Below are positions 1-11,800 of a stretch of 64,000 nt of DNA, piece after piece. The first letter of the stretch is position 1. Every line of letters begins with the position of its first letter. The notes beneath the pieces are model-generated. The model had not been told where the DNA came from and ran no database searches. It worked only from the letters and a program-made list of their open reading frames with translations. Origin of the DNA: Pyropia haitanensis (Eukaryota > Rhodophyta > Bangiophyceae > Bangiales > Bangiaceae); NCBI GenBank assembly GCA_008729055.1, contig SDUX01000002.1, positions 2,135,874-2,199,873 of the forward strand, in the 5' to 3' direction. A program made the translations under genes and the position numbers.

Positions 1-382
1 AGGGTGGGGGGGTAGGGCAAAAGCGGTAGGGGCTGTGGGGGGAGGCGGGGAGCGTTGTTCCGACGCCGGGGGAACCCTCCGGTCACAGGTCACAACAAGG
101 AAGACACCAAAAAAAAAACCGTGTCCATGTGCCCGTTGCTGTGCTTACCCAAAAAAAAAAGCCGTGGGCCACGGGCGGCCGCCACCGACAGTGGCGGCCC
201 GCCCCCGCGTGGCGCCGTGTCGTCCCGCTCGACCCGTCCACCTTCGCTGCGGTCGTCTACCCCCGCCCCCCACACCCCCCCTACCCTCGCCCTCAAAAAA
301 ATAAAAGAACCCTATACCGTGTGTGCGTATACATAGGGCAAGGCGACGGCGGCGCCTCGCCCAGCCGGTCTGGCGGGTGCCG
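1..382. other. No gene recognised; 3' flank of F-box/LRR gene
   Basis: GC-rich sequence with three A-runs (about 110-118, 151-160 and 295-303). It lies downstream of the minus-strand F-box/LRR gene. No reading frame here has coding character, so it is probably that gene's 3' untranslated region plus intergenic DNA. Confidence 0.4.
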
Positions 383-773
383 TCACCACCCCCCCCCCGC
401 CCAAACGACACGCCCGTCGACACCGCCACGCCCGGCAGCGCGGCGGCCACGTCGGCGCGGAGCAACGCCGCGGCGGTCGCCGCGCGCGCGGCGCGGGGCG
501 CCCCCCAGCCGCCCCCCCCCGTCAGCGACAGGGACCGCAACGCCGGGCACGCGGCGAGCGGCGCCAGCGCCGCCGCGTCCCACACGGCCAGCGGGGCGGG
601 CGCGGAGAGGGATACGTGCGTCAGCGCAGGCGCGCCGCCGCCGCCGCCGTCGCCACCGCCCGGGGGGGGGCACGACGCCGCCGCGGCGGCGGCGGCCCAC
701 GCGAGGGGCGGCAGGCCCGCCACCGCCGCGGCGGCCAGCTCGGCCGCCGCCGCGGCGGCGAGGCCCGCCGACA

Positions 774-807
<34 letters not shown>

Positions 808-2579
808 ACCGCCGCCGCCGCCGTCCTCCTCCCCCGCCGCGTCGTCTGCAACAACAACGGGCCGGGGAACGACGTCAACAGCGAGCGACGCGAGCGCGCC
901 GAGCCCCCCCCAGGGCGCCACCGGCAGCGACTCCTCCCCGTCGGCCGCCGTGGCGGCGGTCACGACCAGCCGCAGAGAGCCGAGCGACGCGAGCGGCCCG
1001 AGCGCGGCCATGGTGTCGCCCGGCGGCCCGCCGGGCGGCACCGCCACCGCCGCGGCGGTCACGTCCGCCGCCGCCCGCGGGTCGGCGGCGAGGCGGGCCA
1101 GCGCGGCGGTGCCGACCGGCACCGCCGCAAGGTCGAGCGTGGCAGGCAGCGCGGCGCCGCCGAGGAGCGCCGCCACCACCGCGTCACCGGCGGCGGAGGG
1201 CGCGGCGGGCGGGGAGGGGGGGGGGGGGGGAGCCGCAGCGTCAGCGCGTCCAAGGCGCGGCCGGCGAGGAGCGGCGCCAGTCCCCCTACTGCCGCGTCCG
1301 CGGCGGCAGCGGCGGCGGCGGCGGCAGCGGCAGCGCCATCGCCGCCGTCATCGATAGAATCCCTGTCCTCGGCGGTGAGGGTGAGGTCCAAGACGGCCAG
1401 CCGTGGCAGCGCGCCCGCGGCGAGCGACAGCGCGTCCCCCCAGCCCGTCGCCACGCGCGCTTCCAGCACCAATGACGTCAGCTGCGGGGCGGCCGCCGCC
1501 AGCGCCGCCGCCGTTGCCGCGTCGACCACCTCCCCCCGCCCGCGCGTCAGACGCAGCTCCACGTGCCGCAGCGACCGCAGCACCCCCGCCGCGGCCAGCG
1601 CCGACCGGGCGCCGCCGGCGCGCCAGCCACGCCGCGCGTCGACGCCGAGCCACTCGAGGGTGGGCGCCACCGCCGCGGCGGCGGCGGCCAGGTCCGCCGC
1701 CACCCCCGCGCCGCCAGCGCCGGCAGCATCAGCGCCAGCCAGCAGGTGCAGCCGCCGCACCGGCGGCGCGGCGCGGCGGCCGGCCGGGTCCGCCACCGCC
1801 GCGGCGAGGCCGCCCAGCGCCGCCGCCGCGCGGGCGCCGACGACGAGGAGGGCGCCCAGCGGCGCCGCCACGAGCGTCGCGCCCACCGTCTGCCACGCGT
1901 GCGCGCGCACCGCCGGCGGCACCGCCGCACAGGGGGGGGCGCCCACCGCGGCGGCGGCGTCAGCGTCGGCGTCGGCGCCGCCGTCCGCGTCGCCCCCGTC
2001 GGCGGCCGCCACGTCCGCGTCGTCGACGAGCACGGCGGTGCGGAGGTGGGTGGCGCGGCGGAGCCACGCGACCGTCGATGGGAGGCGGTCGACGAGGCAG
2101 GGCGGGTGCGCCGGCGCGGCCAGACCCGTCGGCGGCGGCGGCAGCTCGCCATCGCACGCGGCGCACCACTCGAGCGACACGTCGGGGATGGCGGCCATGC
2201 CCACCGCCCGCGTGCGGCGGCACGCGCCAAAGAAGCCGTCCGCGGCGGCGGCGGCCCAGCAGTGGCCGGCAATGAGGCCGAGCGTGTCGTCGTCCAGGTC
2301 CATGAGGGTGAGGGGGCGGCTGGGGGGACGGGGGTGGCGGGTGGAGGTGGTGGAGGTGGTCGTGGCGGTGGTGGAGGTAGGAATAGTGCCCCCAGCAGCG
2401 GTGACGGGGGTGGGGGTGAGGGTGGGTGTGGGGGTGGAGGCGGTGGTCGCAAGGGGGTCGGGGGGGGGGGCGGCGATGGCGCCCATGACAGGGGATAGGG
2501 GGGGCGGCATGGCCGCCGACGAAACCGCCAAGGGACGAGGGGAGACGGGGGGCAGGGCGCCCCCCGGAAGGACACCCAT
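383..2579 (-). CDS. F-box protein with leucine-rich-repeat-like C-terminus
   Basis: Probably a substrate receptor of an SCF ubiquitin ligase. From the ATG at 2579 there are about 90 Thr/Pro-rich residues. Then comes an F-box-like segment (LMDLDDDTLGLIAGHC, with a CRRTR motif about 20 residues later; near 2190-2315). The rest is a long Leu/Ala-rich region with repeated LxxLxLxL-type phrases, such as LRSLRHVELRL and LAVLDLTLTA, typical of leucine-rich repeats. An alternative start at 2303 would begin just before the F-box. The coding signal leaves its frame at the G-run near 1208-1230 and continues in another frame to about 400. A second G-run (391-400) makes the exact stop uncertain: 383 if the frame shifts there. 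No orthologue is recognised; the F-box is clear only at motif level. Confidence 0.6.
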
Positions 2580-2898
2580 CGTGGCAAAAAAAAAGGGGTG
2601 GGGGGGGAGAAGGGTGGGGTGGACAGGGAAGATGGCGCCAGGGGGGAGGCAGGTGATGGTGGCCGCAGCGTGGACAATGGCCGGCAGCGAAGAGGAACAA
2701 ACACAATGGCAGCGGTGGTGACAGACAGTGGGGGGGGGGGGGGAGGGCGTCCCTGTCTCGGTCGTCAAAGGCGTGCACGCGGCAGGGTCTGGGGTAGCGC
2801 CGCCGCCGACGCCACCGCCACGGGGTCTTGGCTGCAGTGAGGGGGCTATCCGGGCCCCTCCCAACCCCCTCCGCAGTGACAGCAGTGGCCGTGACACG

Positions 2899-2957
<59 letters not shown>

Positions 2958-3433
2958 AGCGGGCGGTGGCAGCAGCGGCGGCGGGTGGTGGCGGCGGCGG
3001 CGGCGGGCGGTGGCGGCGGCGTCGACGTCGGCGGGGGGAGCGGCTGGCCAATGGGCGGCCGCCGCTGGCGTCGACGGCGGGGAATTCCCGGCCATGCAAA
3101 CAACGTGCGGCCAGCGGGGCATCCGCACCACCGCAGCGTGAGGCCCGGCGCGAAACGGCGCTGCCGTCAGTACCCACGGACCGCAACAACCGCCACCAAC
3201 GCCGTCGGCGGGGGCCTTTTCACTTCAGGAACATGGAAGGCCCACGCGCAGCCTCTCAAGTGCATCATGAACGCAATCAAATATGTAAACAATTTTCTTG
3301 TGAACCCACGTGGGAGGGCCGTTCCATGAACAGCCGGTTGGGGCCAAGGTATTGAATACTTTGTTCGGACACGGGCGTGTACAGTACAGGTGGGCAGCCC
3401 GTTGCTGGCCACGACATTGCTCGCAGCGTGCTC
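2580..3433. other. Intergenic region with CGG repeat
   Basis: This separates the starts and ends of two minus-strand genes. It holds a run of A's (2587-2595), G-runs, a long CGG/GGC trinucleotide tract and, from about 3180 to 3440, a less GC-rich stretch. No coding frame with convincing composition was seen. It probably contains the F-box gene promoter and the 3' flank of the acetyltransferase gene. Confidence 0.4.
2900..2957. repeat. (CGG)n trinucleotide repeat
   Basis: About 19 uninterrupted GGC/CGG units in the intergenic region upstream of the F-box/LRR gene, followed by imperfect units to about 3010. Confidence 0.95.
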
Positions 3434-4828
3434 ACACACGCTCGGCTACCACCTTGCTATACAGCACAAAGTCGCCGCGGCGGGCGCCGCCCAGCACGGG
3501 GCGTGCGCCTCCCTCCTTCCCCCCCCCCCCCTCCGTCACGGCCGCCGCGTCCACCACCACCCGGTACACCGGGTCTGCCGGCCACTCCCGCGCGCAGTAC
3601 GCGTCGACCCAGCCCACCGCCGCGGCCGCGGCGGCCGCGTCCGCGGCGGCGACGCCCGCCACCCGCCGCACCCCCGCCTTGGGCACGTACACGTTGGTGC
3701 GGACGCCAAACAGCGCGGCTGGCGCCGCCGCGCCGCCCCCAGCCGTCAGCACCCAGAGGCCGTGCGCGGCGGGCAGCGCCGGCGGCTCGTCGGCGGGGGT
3801 GGCGGCAAACGCGTCGGCCTCGTAGAAGAAGGGGAGGAGGCCACAGCCGCCACGGGCGGCAATCGCCGCCAGCGCCGCGGCCGCGACGGCGCCGTCCGTG
3901 ACGGGCTCCACGTGGGTGCCGGCCAGGGGAAGTGGGGGCGCCACCCCCAGCAGCGACAGCAGGGACCGGCAGCGGGCGCCAGTGTTCTTGATGCCGCCGC
4001 CGCCACCGCCGCCACCGCCGCCACCGCCGCCACCGCCGCCACCGCCGCCACCGCCGCCACCGCCGCCGCCACCACCCTCCACAGTGTCAGCCGTTGCGGT
4101 GGCCGCAGCTGCCACCGCGGCCGCGGCCGTGTCGAGGTCCTCCTCTGACGGCCACAGCACCCCCCGGCCGACACGGGCGTACCCCCGCCGCTGGAGGATG
4201 GTGGTCATCCCCACGTTCGCGTCAATGGTGGCGGTGAGGAGGGTGGCGGCGCCGGCGGCGACGGCCGCCGCCTCCATCGCCGCCACCGCGGCGGTGCCGA
4301 CGCCCCGCCGGCCCGCGGCGGGGTGCACGCGGAGGGCCTCGAGGAAGGATACGGAGCGGCTCGACGTGTCCCGCCGGTTGGCAAACGCCACCACCCGGGG
4401 GGCGGCCGCGCCGGGCGCGCCGCTGCTGCCGCTGCTGCCGCCGCCACCGCCGCCACCGCCGCCGCCGCTGCCGCCGTCGTCGCCGCCGTCGTCGCCGCCG
4501 CCACCGCCAGCGACCGTCGTCGCCGTCGCCGCCGTCGCCGCCGCGGCGGCGGCCGCCTCGACCAGCACCAGCGGGTGGCACCGTGGGGAGGCGGCGAGGT
4601 GGCCCAGCGCGGTCGGCACGTAGTCCCGCCCCCCGTACACGCCGTCGCACAAGCGCACCACCGCCGCCGCGTCGGCGGGCGTGTAGGGCCGGGCGGTGAG
4701 GGCCAGGGGGGCGGCCGCGGCGCCGCCGGGGGGGGGGGGGGGGTGGCAAGGCGGGGGGCCGCCGCCGCGGTCGGCGGCCCGACCGCCGCGGCCGCCTCGG
4801 CGCCGTGGGGTGGCGGGGGGGGTGGCAT
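3432..4828 (-). CDS. GNAT N-acetyltransferase, NAT16/histidine acetyltransferase-like
   Basis: Likely transfers acetyl from acetyl-CoA to an amino acid or other small amine. The first domain (nt about 4715-4130) has the GNAT order: LTARPYTPADAAAVVRLCD, then GGRDYVPTALGHL (the DYVP phrase is typical of NAT16), a strand with FANRRD, then the acetyl-CoA loop ALRVHPAAGRRGVGTA (R/Q-x-x-G-x-G/A type) and ILQRRGYAR. A poly-Gly linker (CCGCCA repeats, 3993-4074) leads to a second, acetyltransferase-like half ending in DFVLYSKVVAERV, as in two-domain NAT16 proteins. The start is taken at 4828 (MPPPPPPHGAE). The N-terminal 30 residues are in a different frame, and the switch falls on the 14-G run at about 4729-4742. 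The histidine substrate is inferred from family resemblance only. Confidence 0.65.
3993..4074. repeat. (CCGCCA)n in-frame repeat coding poly-Gly
   Basis: A hexamer-like CCGCCA/CCGCCG tract that encodes about 27 glycines on the minus strand, between the two halves of the acetyltransferase. Length polymorphism is likely. Confidence 0.85.
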
Positions 4829-6342
4829 GGCCGCTGCAGGGAAGGGGGGAAAGAGGGGGGGGGGGGCGGTGGACAAAACGCCCCGGCCCGGGCGGCAGCG
4901 GCGGGGGCGACACTGCAGCGTACGCGGTCGTCGGACGGCGGGGGGGCGCGGTGCCGTGCAGACGATGGCGGCCGCACCCACGCAACGGTCGGAGAGGGTC
5001 GGCTGATGATCCGGCCAACCGGTGGGGTCCCTTGGGAGAACCCGCCTCCCCCCCCCCTCGAGGCCTCAACAACTCAAGTGTGAAGGGGGACGGCGAGCAG
5101 TGCCCCTCTGGAGAGGCGTGCCGGCGGGCCCCGCCCGAGGGAGACACGCCGCCTGGCCGACTTGTCAGCCACCCGTCGTGCGGGCGCGACGACCGCGGCG
5201 GGGCGGCGGCGGGCGGGGAGCGGGGGTGACCGTGGCGGGGCGGCGGGGGGGGGGGGGGAGCGGGACCGACGCGGTTGAGGCGCTGCACGGCGTAGTCAAT
5301 GCGCGCGCGTGCGCCGGTGGGCAGCCTTTGGGGCGCCGCACGCGCTCGCGACGGCTCCCGCGGGTGCGGAGCAACGCACACTCGGGGTGGGGGCTCCCGC
5401 GGGTGCGGAGCAACGCACACTCGGGGTGGGGGCTCCCGCGGGGGGGAGGAGGCTGCTGTTCGCCACTCGCTCTGGACCGAGGCCATCCTACACGACCTTT
5501 CTTCGCGCCGCCCCGTGGGGGTGTATATTTTACATGCTATGTGCAGCCCACAAGCGCGACGCGACCTTTCCCCACAAAAAATACAGTCAGATAAATAGAA
5601 AAACAGGCCACCTCCGCCGCCCGGACTAACGGGCTTCGCCCCCACCCGAGACACTGCCAGTGCAAACGGCATCTGTTCAGCCCCCCGAGGTGACAAGAGC
5701 GCGGACCAATGCGCCCCCGTCGTGGCTGCCTATCCCCCCCCCTGCGGGCACGCAGATTGGGGGGGGGAAGAAGTGCACCGCGGCTACGCCACGACTGTCC
5801 CCGTCGTCGGCCGCTACGCTGGTGCTCAGCATAAGAAGAACAAAGCAATGAAGAAAAGACGTGTGCCGCGGGGGAAGGAGCACAGGTGGCTGTGCCCTGT
5901 GCCCGCCCCCACAAAAAGGCGGCCGCGTTGGTGCGCATGCCGCCGGTGGTTGCATGCGGGGCCGCCCGTGGAGAAGGGGAGGGGAAGGCGCGTGGAGGGC
6001 ACCCGACCCCACCTCCCCCTCCGCCATAGTATCGTCAACAGCACTCGCACCGCATCCCAGACTGATACTGCCCTTGGCCGCTTGCTGCTTGCGACCGACC
6101 GCACCAGCCACCACGCCCTCGCGTGTGCCAACACGCGGGAATGGGGAAACCCCCACGCCAGAGCACCGCCGACCGCTTGAGGGCGCCACCTCGCCTCACC
6201 CGCCGCGGGTGACAGCGAGTGGTAGGCGGCGACGTGTCGACTCCCCGTCCTTGGATGACCTTTCATCCGTCCCCCCATGGAAGGGGGGGGGGATCGGAGG
6301 ACTCCCCCACCGCCCCCCCGCCGCCGCCCGAAGTGGCCGTCA
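4829..6342. other. Intergenic, tandem repeat, no gene recognised
   Basis: Upstream of the acetyltransferase. It contains a 39-bp tandem repeat (listed separately), G-runs near 5244-5258, and an AT-richer patch around 5520-5610 (TATATTTTACATG at about 5522). No frame has both high GC3 and protein-like composition. Confidence 0.4.
5355..5442. repeat. 39-bp tandem repeat, 2.2 copies
   Basis: The unit starting CTCCCGCGGGTGCGGAGC recurs at 5355 and 5394 without change, and a partial third copy begins at 5433. The period of 39 keeps an open frame on the minus strand, but there is no sign that it is translated. Confidence 0.95.
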
Positions 6343-6714
6343 TCACTCGACGAAGCCCTTGATCCACAGCCCCCCCCCCAGGACGGCCGCCGGCACAGAG
6401 GCGGCGGCGACGCCGCCCGCGGCGGCGGCCCACAGCCCCACCGCCGCCGCCGTCGAGGCGACCCCCCCCACGACGGGCACCGCCGCCGCCGCGGCGGTCG
6501 CGGCCGCCGCGGCGCCGCCGGCAGCCGCCATCCCCGCCACCACCGCCGTCGCGGTCGCGGCCGACGCGGCGGCCGAGGCGAGGAGGGGGAGCGGGCCGGG
6601 CAGGCCTGCCGCGGCGGTGGACGCCGCGTCCGGCGCAGCCGCGGCGCGTAGCAACACCGCCGCGACGGTGTGAGAGAGGGGGGCCGGGGCGGCGGGGGAG
6701 GGGAAGGCCACCAT
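6343..6714 (-). CDS. Small Ala/Gly-rich hydrophobic protein
   Basis: A 123-residue product with no recognised family. After a short N-terminus (MVAFPSPAAPAPLSH) it is almost wholly Ala, Val and Gly. It has three or more hydrophobic stretches, about residues 15-60, 62-85 and 88-115, and ends in LWIKGFVE. Third codon positions are mostly G or C, as in neighbouring genes, which favours real coding. The ATG context is good (GGCCACCATCGC on plus). It could be a small multi-pass membrane protein of mitochondrion or plastid. An organellar presequence plus membrane anchor is equally possible. Confidence 0.45.
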   Translation of the reverse strand: MVAFPSPAAPAPLSHTVAAVLLRAAAAPDAASTAAAGLPGPLPLLASAAASAATATAVVAGMAAAGGAAAAATAAAAAVPVVGGVASTAAAVGLWAAAAGGVAAASVPAAVLGGGLWIKGFVE

Positions 6715-8563
6715 CGCTGCCCTTGAAGGAGAGGAGGACGAAGAGGTGGGTAGGGGGATGGGAGAGAGGCGGGGGACGGACGGAGTGCGCAGAAGACAGG
6801 CCGGGTGAGTTCAGTGAGAGAGGTTGGGACAAAGGTGGTTGCGGGAAGCGAATGTGACGACGCGGACGTTGATGAGGACGGCTGTGGAGAACAAGAGGGG
6901 GCGGTGTTATGGGCAGTGGCAGCACTGCAGGCGACAACAAGAATGGGGTAAAATGGCGCGAGCGCTTCGTCCGACGTCACCGGGGCGCGCAGCCGTTCGT
7001 GACCTACGAGCGCGCGCCGACTGGGCACGCAGAGCATGTCTGCCGGTGGGACCCAACACCCATCTGTCAATAGGTTTCTTGCTCAGAGCATGTCCATCGG
7101 CGCACCTAAAACCGATATAGAATAGCTCTCCGTCAGCCTCTGAGCCAAATCATACCTGGGATAGCTCAGAGGATAGCTCAGAGCTATCTCGCGCAGAAGA
7201 AATGCCAATCCAATCACGTGGCTTCATCTCAGAAGTTGCCGACGGCGTATACGACTCGTGTTCAATAGTGTAGGGTAAGTGGGTGAGAGCGACACAGCAC
7301 TACTCTTACAACTGCCACAACTGCCCGTCCGTTCGTTGCCTTGGACCAGGCCGTGGCATCCCGTTCTGTCGTCGTTGTGCGACCATCTCATCACAATCTC
7401 CTCCTTCCCGGACCAGCGAGACCTAGCACACTCCTGCCGTGATGGCATCGTCCATGTAGAGCCCCAGTCTGCACCCCGCCACTGATCACGTTCTTGGGCC
7501 TGCATCTCCCCGCTCTCGCCTTCCTGGCCGGCCGGATTCGACTATACACACTTCGACAGCTGCTTCCTGCTCGTAAGCATCACTAAAAGGATGGTCAACC
7601 AGCTCGTCCACTGGAAATGGGGGGGAGGGTACGACCAAGAAGAAGGCGCAGTGCCTGATGGGGCCACGCACCGGCAAGACCAGCAGAAAGAGATCCGCAA
7701 GCCTTGTACTTTCTCACGCCAGTGTTCAGTCCCCGACGATTTAGGTAGTTAGTTTCAATTCATATTCAATTATCTCACATTGTGGCACCGAAGTTTGCTG
7801 GGGAAGCCAAGATAACGCCGGAGCGATACGTGCTCGGAGCCATCACTAAAATAAAATAGCTGGATGGGTATGGGGTTTTCCCCCACCGATCGGCATGCTC
7901 TCAGCGCGACGTTGTCCCCCTCGCACCCCAGTCAGGCGCCCTCGCAGGCGAGCTCGCGGTAGCGCAAGCGTGCCCCCGCTCGCCGCGGCGGGCGGGGCCC
8001 CTCGCGCCATCGATGAGCCCGTACAGTCACGAGACGAAGGCGACAGTAGAATTGAGCGGTTCTGCGCTCACGCCCATCCAGCTGGTGCTGTCTACGTGGA
8101 AGCGGCATGGGCCGGGAGAGCCAGCGATATCTGCCAACGCTGCTGGCAGCGTGGACGACAGGCCAGTTTGTCACAAGAGCTGCGCGGCAGTAGAGAAAAT
8201 GCCAAGGCGGATAACTACGCCGCCGCACCAAGGTGGCACCCCTTCCTCAATCCAAGTGAACTTGTATTTCTGTTTTCCCAATTGTGTCCCTTGCGTTTGA
8301 AGCCAAGGTCAAGCTATCATATTGGGAAACAGGCTCACACCCATCCATTCAGTCGGATACAGACAATCTGCCAATGGGTAGTTGACACGGACACGATTTT
8401 TAATTTTTCTTGTCTGACAGATTTGGGACGAAAGCACCTTGTTGCGACGTGTCACAGATCGCGGGTGCGAACCTCCCGTGCACGGCGCACGACCGGTGAA
8501 TGCGCGCTCCCAAAAGGCGTCGGCCGCCGCCCGGTCCGCCTCCGCGGCGTCCGCGTCGACCGG
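6715..8563. other. AT-richer intergenic island with MITE-like repeat
   Basis: Composition falls to roughly 50-55 % GC between 7050 and 8450. It holds a copy of the repeat family also found at 55.2-55.8 kb. Short ORFs on both strands (for example minus 7505-7224) do not resemble known proteins and lack the local codon bias. Probably repeat-derived DNA. Confidence 0.4.
7030..7220 (+). mobile_element. MITE/SINE-like repeat, copy 1
   Basis: It shares with 55238-55755 the phrases GAGCATGTCTRYCGGTG (at about 7032 and 7088), GATAGCTCAGAGGATAGCT (about 7163-7181) and a GCCAATC-CACGTGG end near 7205. The motif GAGCATGTC occurs twice here, 56 bp apart. No coding capacity. It is a non-autonomous element or the remnant of one. 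Confidence 0.55.
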
Positions 8564-8773
8564 TCACCGCGGGTCAGGGGCAGCGAGTAGCCGCGCCGCG
8601 CCGCCGAGCACCTCCCCGACGGTGCCGCCGGCCGCGACCGTCCACGCGCCTGCCGCGCGAACGACGACCCCCACTGGTGGTGTCACGTTGGGGTGCCGCG
8701 CCGCCGCGCCCGCCGCGAGCGGCGTGGCGGGGTGGCCGGCCGCGGCGGCCACCAAGAATGGCACCGTCATCAT
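8564..8773 (-). CDS. Short orphan ORF downstream of pepF
   Basis: A 69-residue frame starting MMTVPFLVAAAAGHP, 73 bp after the oligoendopeptidase stop. Codons are strongly GC3-biased, like real genes here. After its stop at 8564 the coding-like composition continues in another frame (phrase AADAFWERAF, near 8530), so an intron or frame break probably separates it from more protein. No family recognised; it may be one exon of a small gene. Confidence 0.3.
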   Translation of the reverse strand: MMTVPFLVAAAAGHPATPLAAGAAARHPNVTPPVGVVVRAAGAWTVAAGGTVGEVLGGAARLLAAPDPR

Positions 8774-8845
8774 CTCGCCGACGGGGTCGTCACAGCCGCC
8801 TCCGCTCGCCGCCGCTCGCCGCCGCCGCTCTCCGCCCGAAAAACG

Positions 8846-11800
8846 CTAGGCTGGTCGCTCCGCCGATGGCGGCGGCGACGGCAGCAGGCCGAGCGCGGCG
8901 GTCGTGGCGGCGAGCTCGTCGACGAGGCGCTCAAACAGGTCACAAGCGGCGGTGAGCGGGGCGGTGGTATTCATGTCCACCCCCGCCCCGCGGAGGATGG
9001 CCAGCGCGTCGGTCGAGCCGCCCGCCCGGAGGGCGTCGAGGTACCCCTCCACGCCCGCAGCGGCCGTCGCGGTGCGGTTCCGCAGCGCCGCGGCGGCGGC
9101 AAACGCGGTCGCGTACTGGTACACGTAAAAGCCGTACGGGGCAAAGTAGAGGGAGGAGGTTGCCCAGCGCGCCTCGTCGCCGACACCGGCCACCAACGCG
9201 GGCCCGTAGTACGCGGCCGACAGCGCGGCGTAGGTGGCGTTGAGGAAGCCCACGCTGAGGGGGGTGCCCGCGGCGGCGGCGGTGGTGAGCGTCAGCTCCA
9301 GCTCCGCCGCCCGCGTCTGGAGAAAGAAGAGGCTGGCGGCGCGGTCCACCCGCGCGGCCAGCACCGCCGCTCGCTCGGCGGGCGACGACGCGTGCGCGGC
9401 GAGGGTTTCAAAAAGCAGCGCCTCGTTGAACGTGCTGGCCACCTCTGGGACACCGCGGAACGGAACGAAGGGTGGGTTGACAGTCGCCGGCGGTGAGGGA
9501 GGACACACGCAAGGGGGATGGCTCAGGCGTTTCCGTTTCCGACTATCCGCAAGAAAAAGCAAAAGGACGAACGGTCAGCCACCGGTCACAGACAAAAGTG
9601 GCAACGTGCACGGCACGGCACGCCGAGAGCGCGCGCCAGCACACTCACGCAGAAGAAAGGGCCACCAAACATGCCCACAGACCGTGTGGCAGCGGGTCGC
9701 GGGCGGCCACGACCCCTTTCCCCTGCGGACGTACCCGATACAAAATAAGGCGCGTCTGAAAAGTGGTTCCTCTGGGCGGCCCGCGCCAGCAGCGCGTGCG
9801 CCGAGTGCCCGACCTCGTGCGCGAGCGTGAGCACACCCGACAGCGTGTCGTCATAGTTGAGGAAAATGAACGACAGCGTCTCGTGGATGCCCGCGCTGTA
9901 CGCGCCCGGCCGCTTGCCGGCGTTGGGGTACACGTCCACCCAGCGGTCCTCGTACAGACCCGACCGGACCGCCTCTTGGTACGCCCCACCCAGGGGGGCC
10001 ACGCTCTCCACCACCAGCGCGCGGGCGGCGTCGTAGGGGAAGCGGAATTGCACGTCGGGGATGAGCGGCGCCGATAGCTGGGAGTAAAGCAAAAGACAGG
10101 CCGCGGGGCGTGCCGTACCAGCGGTGCGCGTCAAAAAGAGGTCAAAACAGCAGGGGTAGGAGCGGGTACGTCAACAACACGGAGCTATGGAAAGACCCGT
10201 CAAGCCTCGCCCCACACCCGCCCCGCCATCGACCCCGTGCAGCTGCCGCCGTGCGCACGCCCGAGCCGAGACAGACCCCCCCCGCCCCACCCACGTACGT
10301 CCCACGGTCGAAGCTCAAACGGGCCCGCCGACGCGGGCCACCGCGCCGCGAGCAGCCGCCGCCGCAGCGCCGTGTACTTGTGCATTGTCCGCGGCAGCGC
10401 AGCGCGCACGGTGTGGATGAGCGACGTGTAGACGGAGGTTGGGATGGAGTTGGACTGCAGCGCGCGGTCCACGGCGCTCGAGAATCCAATCGACCGCGCC
10501 TCGGCCACCGACGCGTCGACGGCCCAGCCGAGCAGCTGGCCAAGCGTCCGGGCGAGCGGCAGCAGCCCAGACACAGAGCAAACGACAGGAAAAGAAAGAG
10601 AAGAGAAGGACGCAAGGACACCCGTTCATGGACGAGGCGGCGCATCCCAAGTCAAGGGGACGGCAGCGCTGTCAGGCGCCACATTCCGTCAGCGCGGCCA
10701 TCTCAGGACGGCCCAGCGAGCCGACTGCCTCACCACCGCCCTCGCCAACCGACGGGCACGCCACGCCGCCCCCCACCGCGCCGCTCCCCCCCCCCCAACG
10801 CGCCACTCCTCGCCGACGGCTCCACCGCTGCCAGCAAGGGGGCCGGCACCCCCCCCGGCAAAGCCCCCCTCCACCCACTTCCTCCTCCCCAGCACCGCCC
10901 CAAACCCCGTACCTCTGCCAGCACCGGCGTGTGCGCGCCATGCCAGCCCGTCACGGAGCGCCACGCCGCCTCCCGTCGCACCCGGTCGCGACTGCCCACG
11001 TGCTCGACAAAGTTGGCGTCCGTCACCGGGTGCGCCACGCCCGCCGCGTCCCGGATGGGCGCGTACGCGCCGGCCGTGCCGACGAGCGCGGCGCGCGCCC
11101 GCGCCGCCGCGCGTGCCGACGCGTGCAGCGCGTCGCGCAGCGCCGGCCGGCGCTCCCCAGCCAGATCCTGCCGGCGCTGCCCGGCCAGCTCCCGCCGGGG
11201 CGGGTCGTCTCCCGCTGGGCACTGCATTGTCTGCGGCGGGGGAGGGTGGACGCCGCCGCCGCCGCCGACGCCGCCGCCGCCACTGGGGAGGTCCAGCGGC
11301 CCCGCCGCCGCGCACGTGGTGCCCCCCGTCCAGTCCGCCCGCGCCATGGCGCGCCCAAAGGCAGCGGGAAACACGTCAAAGAGCGCCGTCACGCGGCGGT
11401 AGGCGTTGGCGGCCGCGTCATCCGCCGCGTCCGTGTGGTGCCGCATCCGGGCGTACACGTAGAGGCGACGGAGGCGGCTTGGCAAGGAGCCGTCGTGGAC
11501 GTCGTCGAGCGTCAGCGACGCGAGCGTCGACGCGAGCGACCGCTCTTCGGCCGCCGCCGCAGCGGCAGAGGGGTAGAGCGTCTCGATGGCCCACGTGAAC
11601 GCCCGGGGGACCCGCCCGCGGGGGGGGAGGGGCGTCGACGGCGCGGCGGCGGCGGCGGCGGCGGCCCACGGCGGCGCCCAGGCGCCGACAACGCCGGGGG
11701 GGGCGCCGGGCCGACGCGCGTCACAGGCGGCCGCGGCCGCCCGCAACACGCGAGGGGACGGACGCCACGGCTGGCCGCCAGGGGCGGCCGCCGCGGCCGC

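Noticed and set aside
7224..7505. 93-residue minus-strand ORF
   Set aside because: No codon bias like the real genes, no recognisable domain, and it lies beside repeat DNA.
8440..8500. tRNA-like T-arm (GGTTCGCACCC on the minus strand)
   Set aside because: No 5-bp T stem with a 7-nt loop and no matching acceptor, D or anticodon arms.
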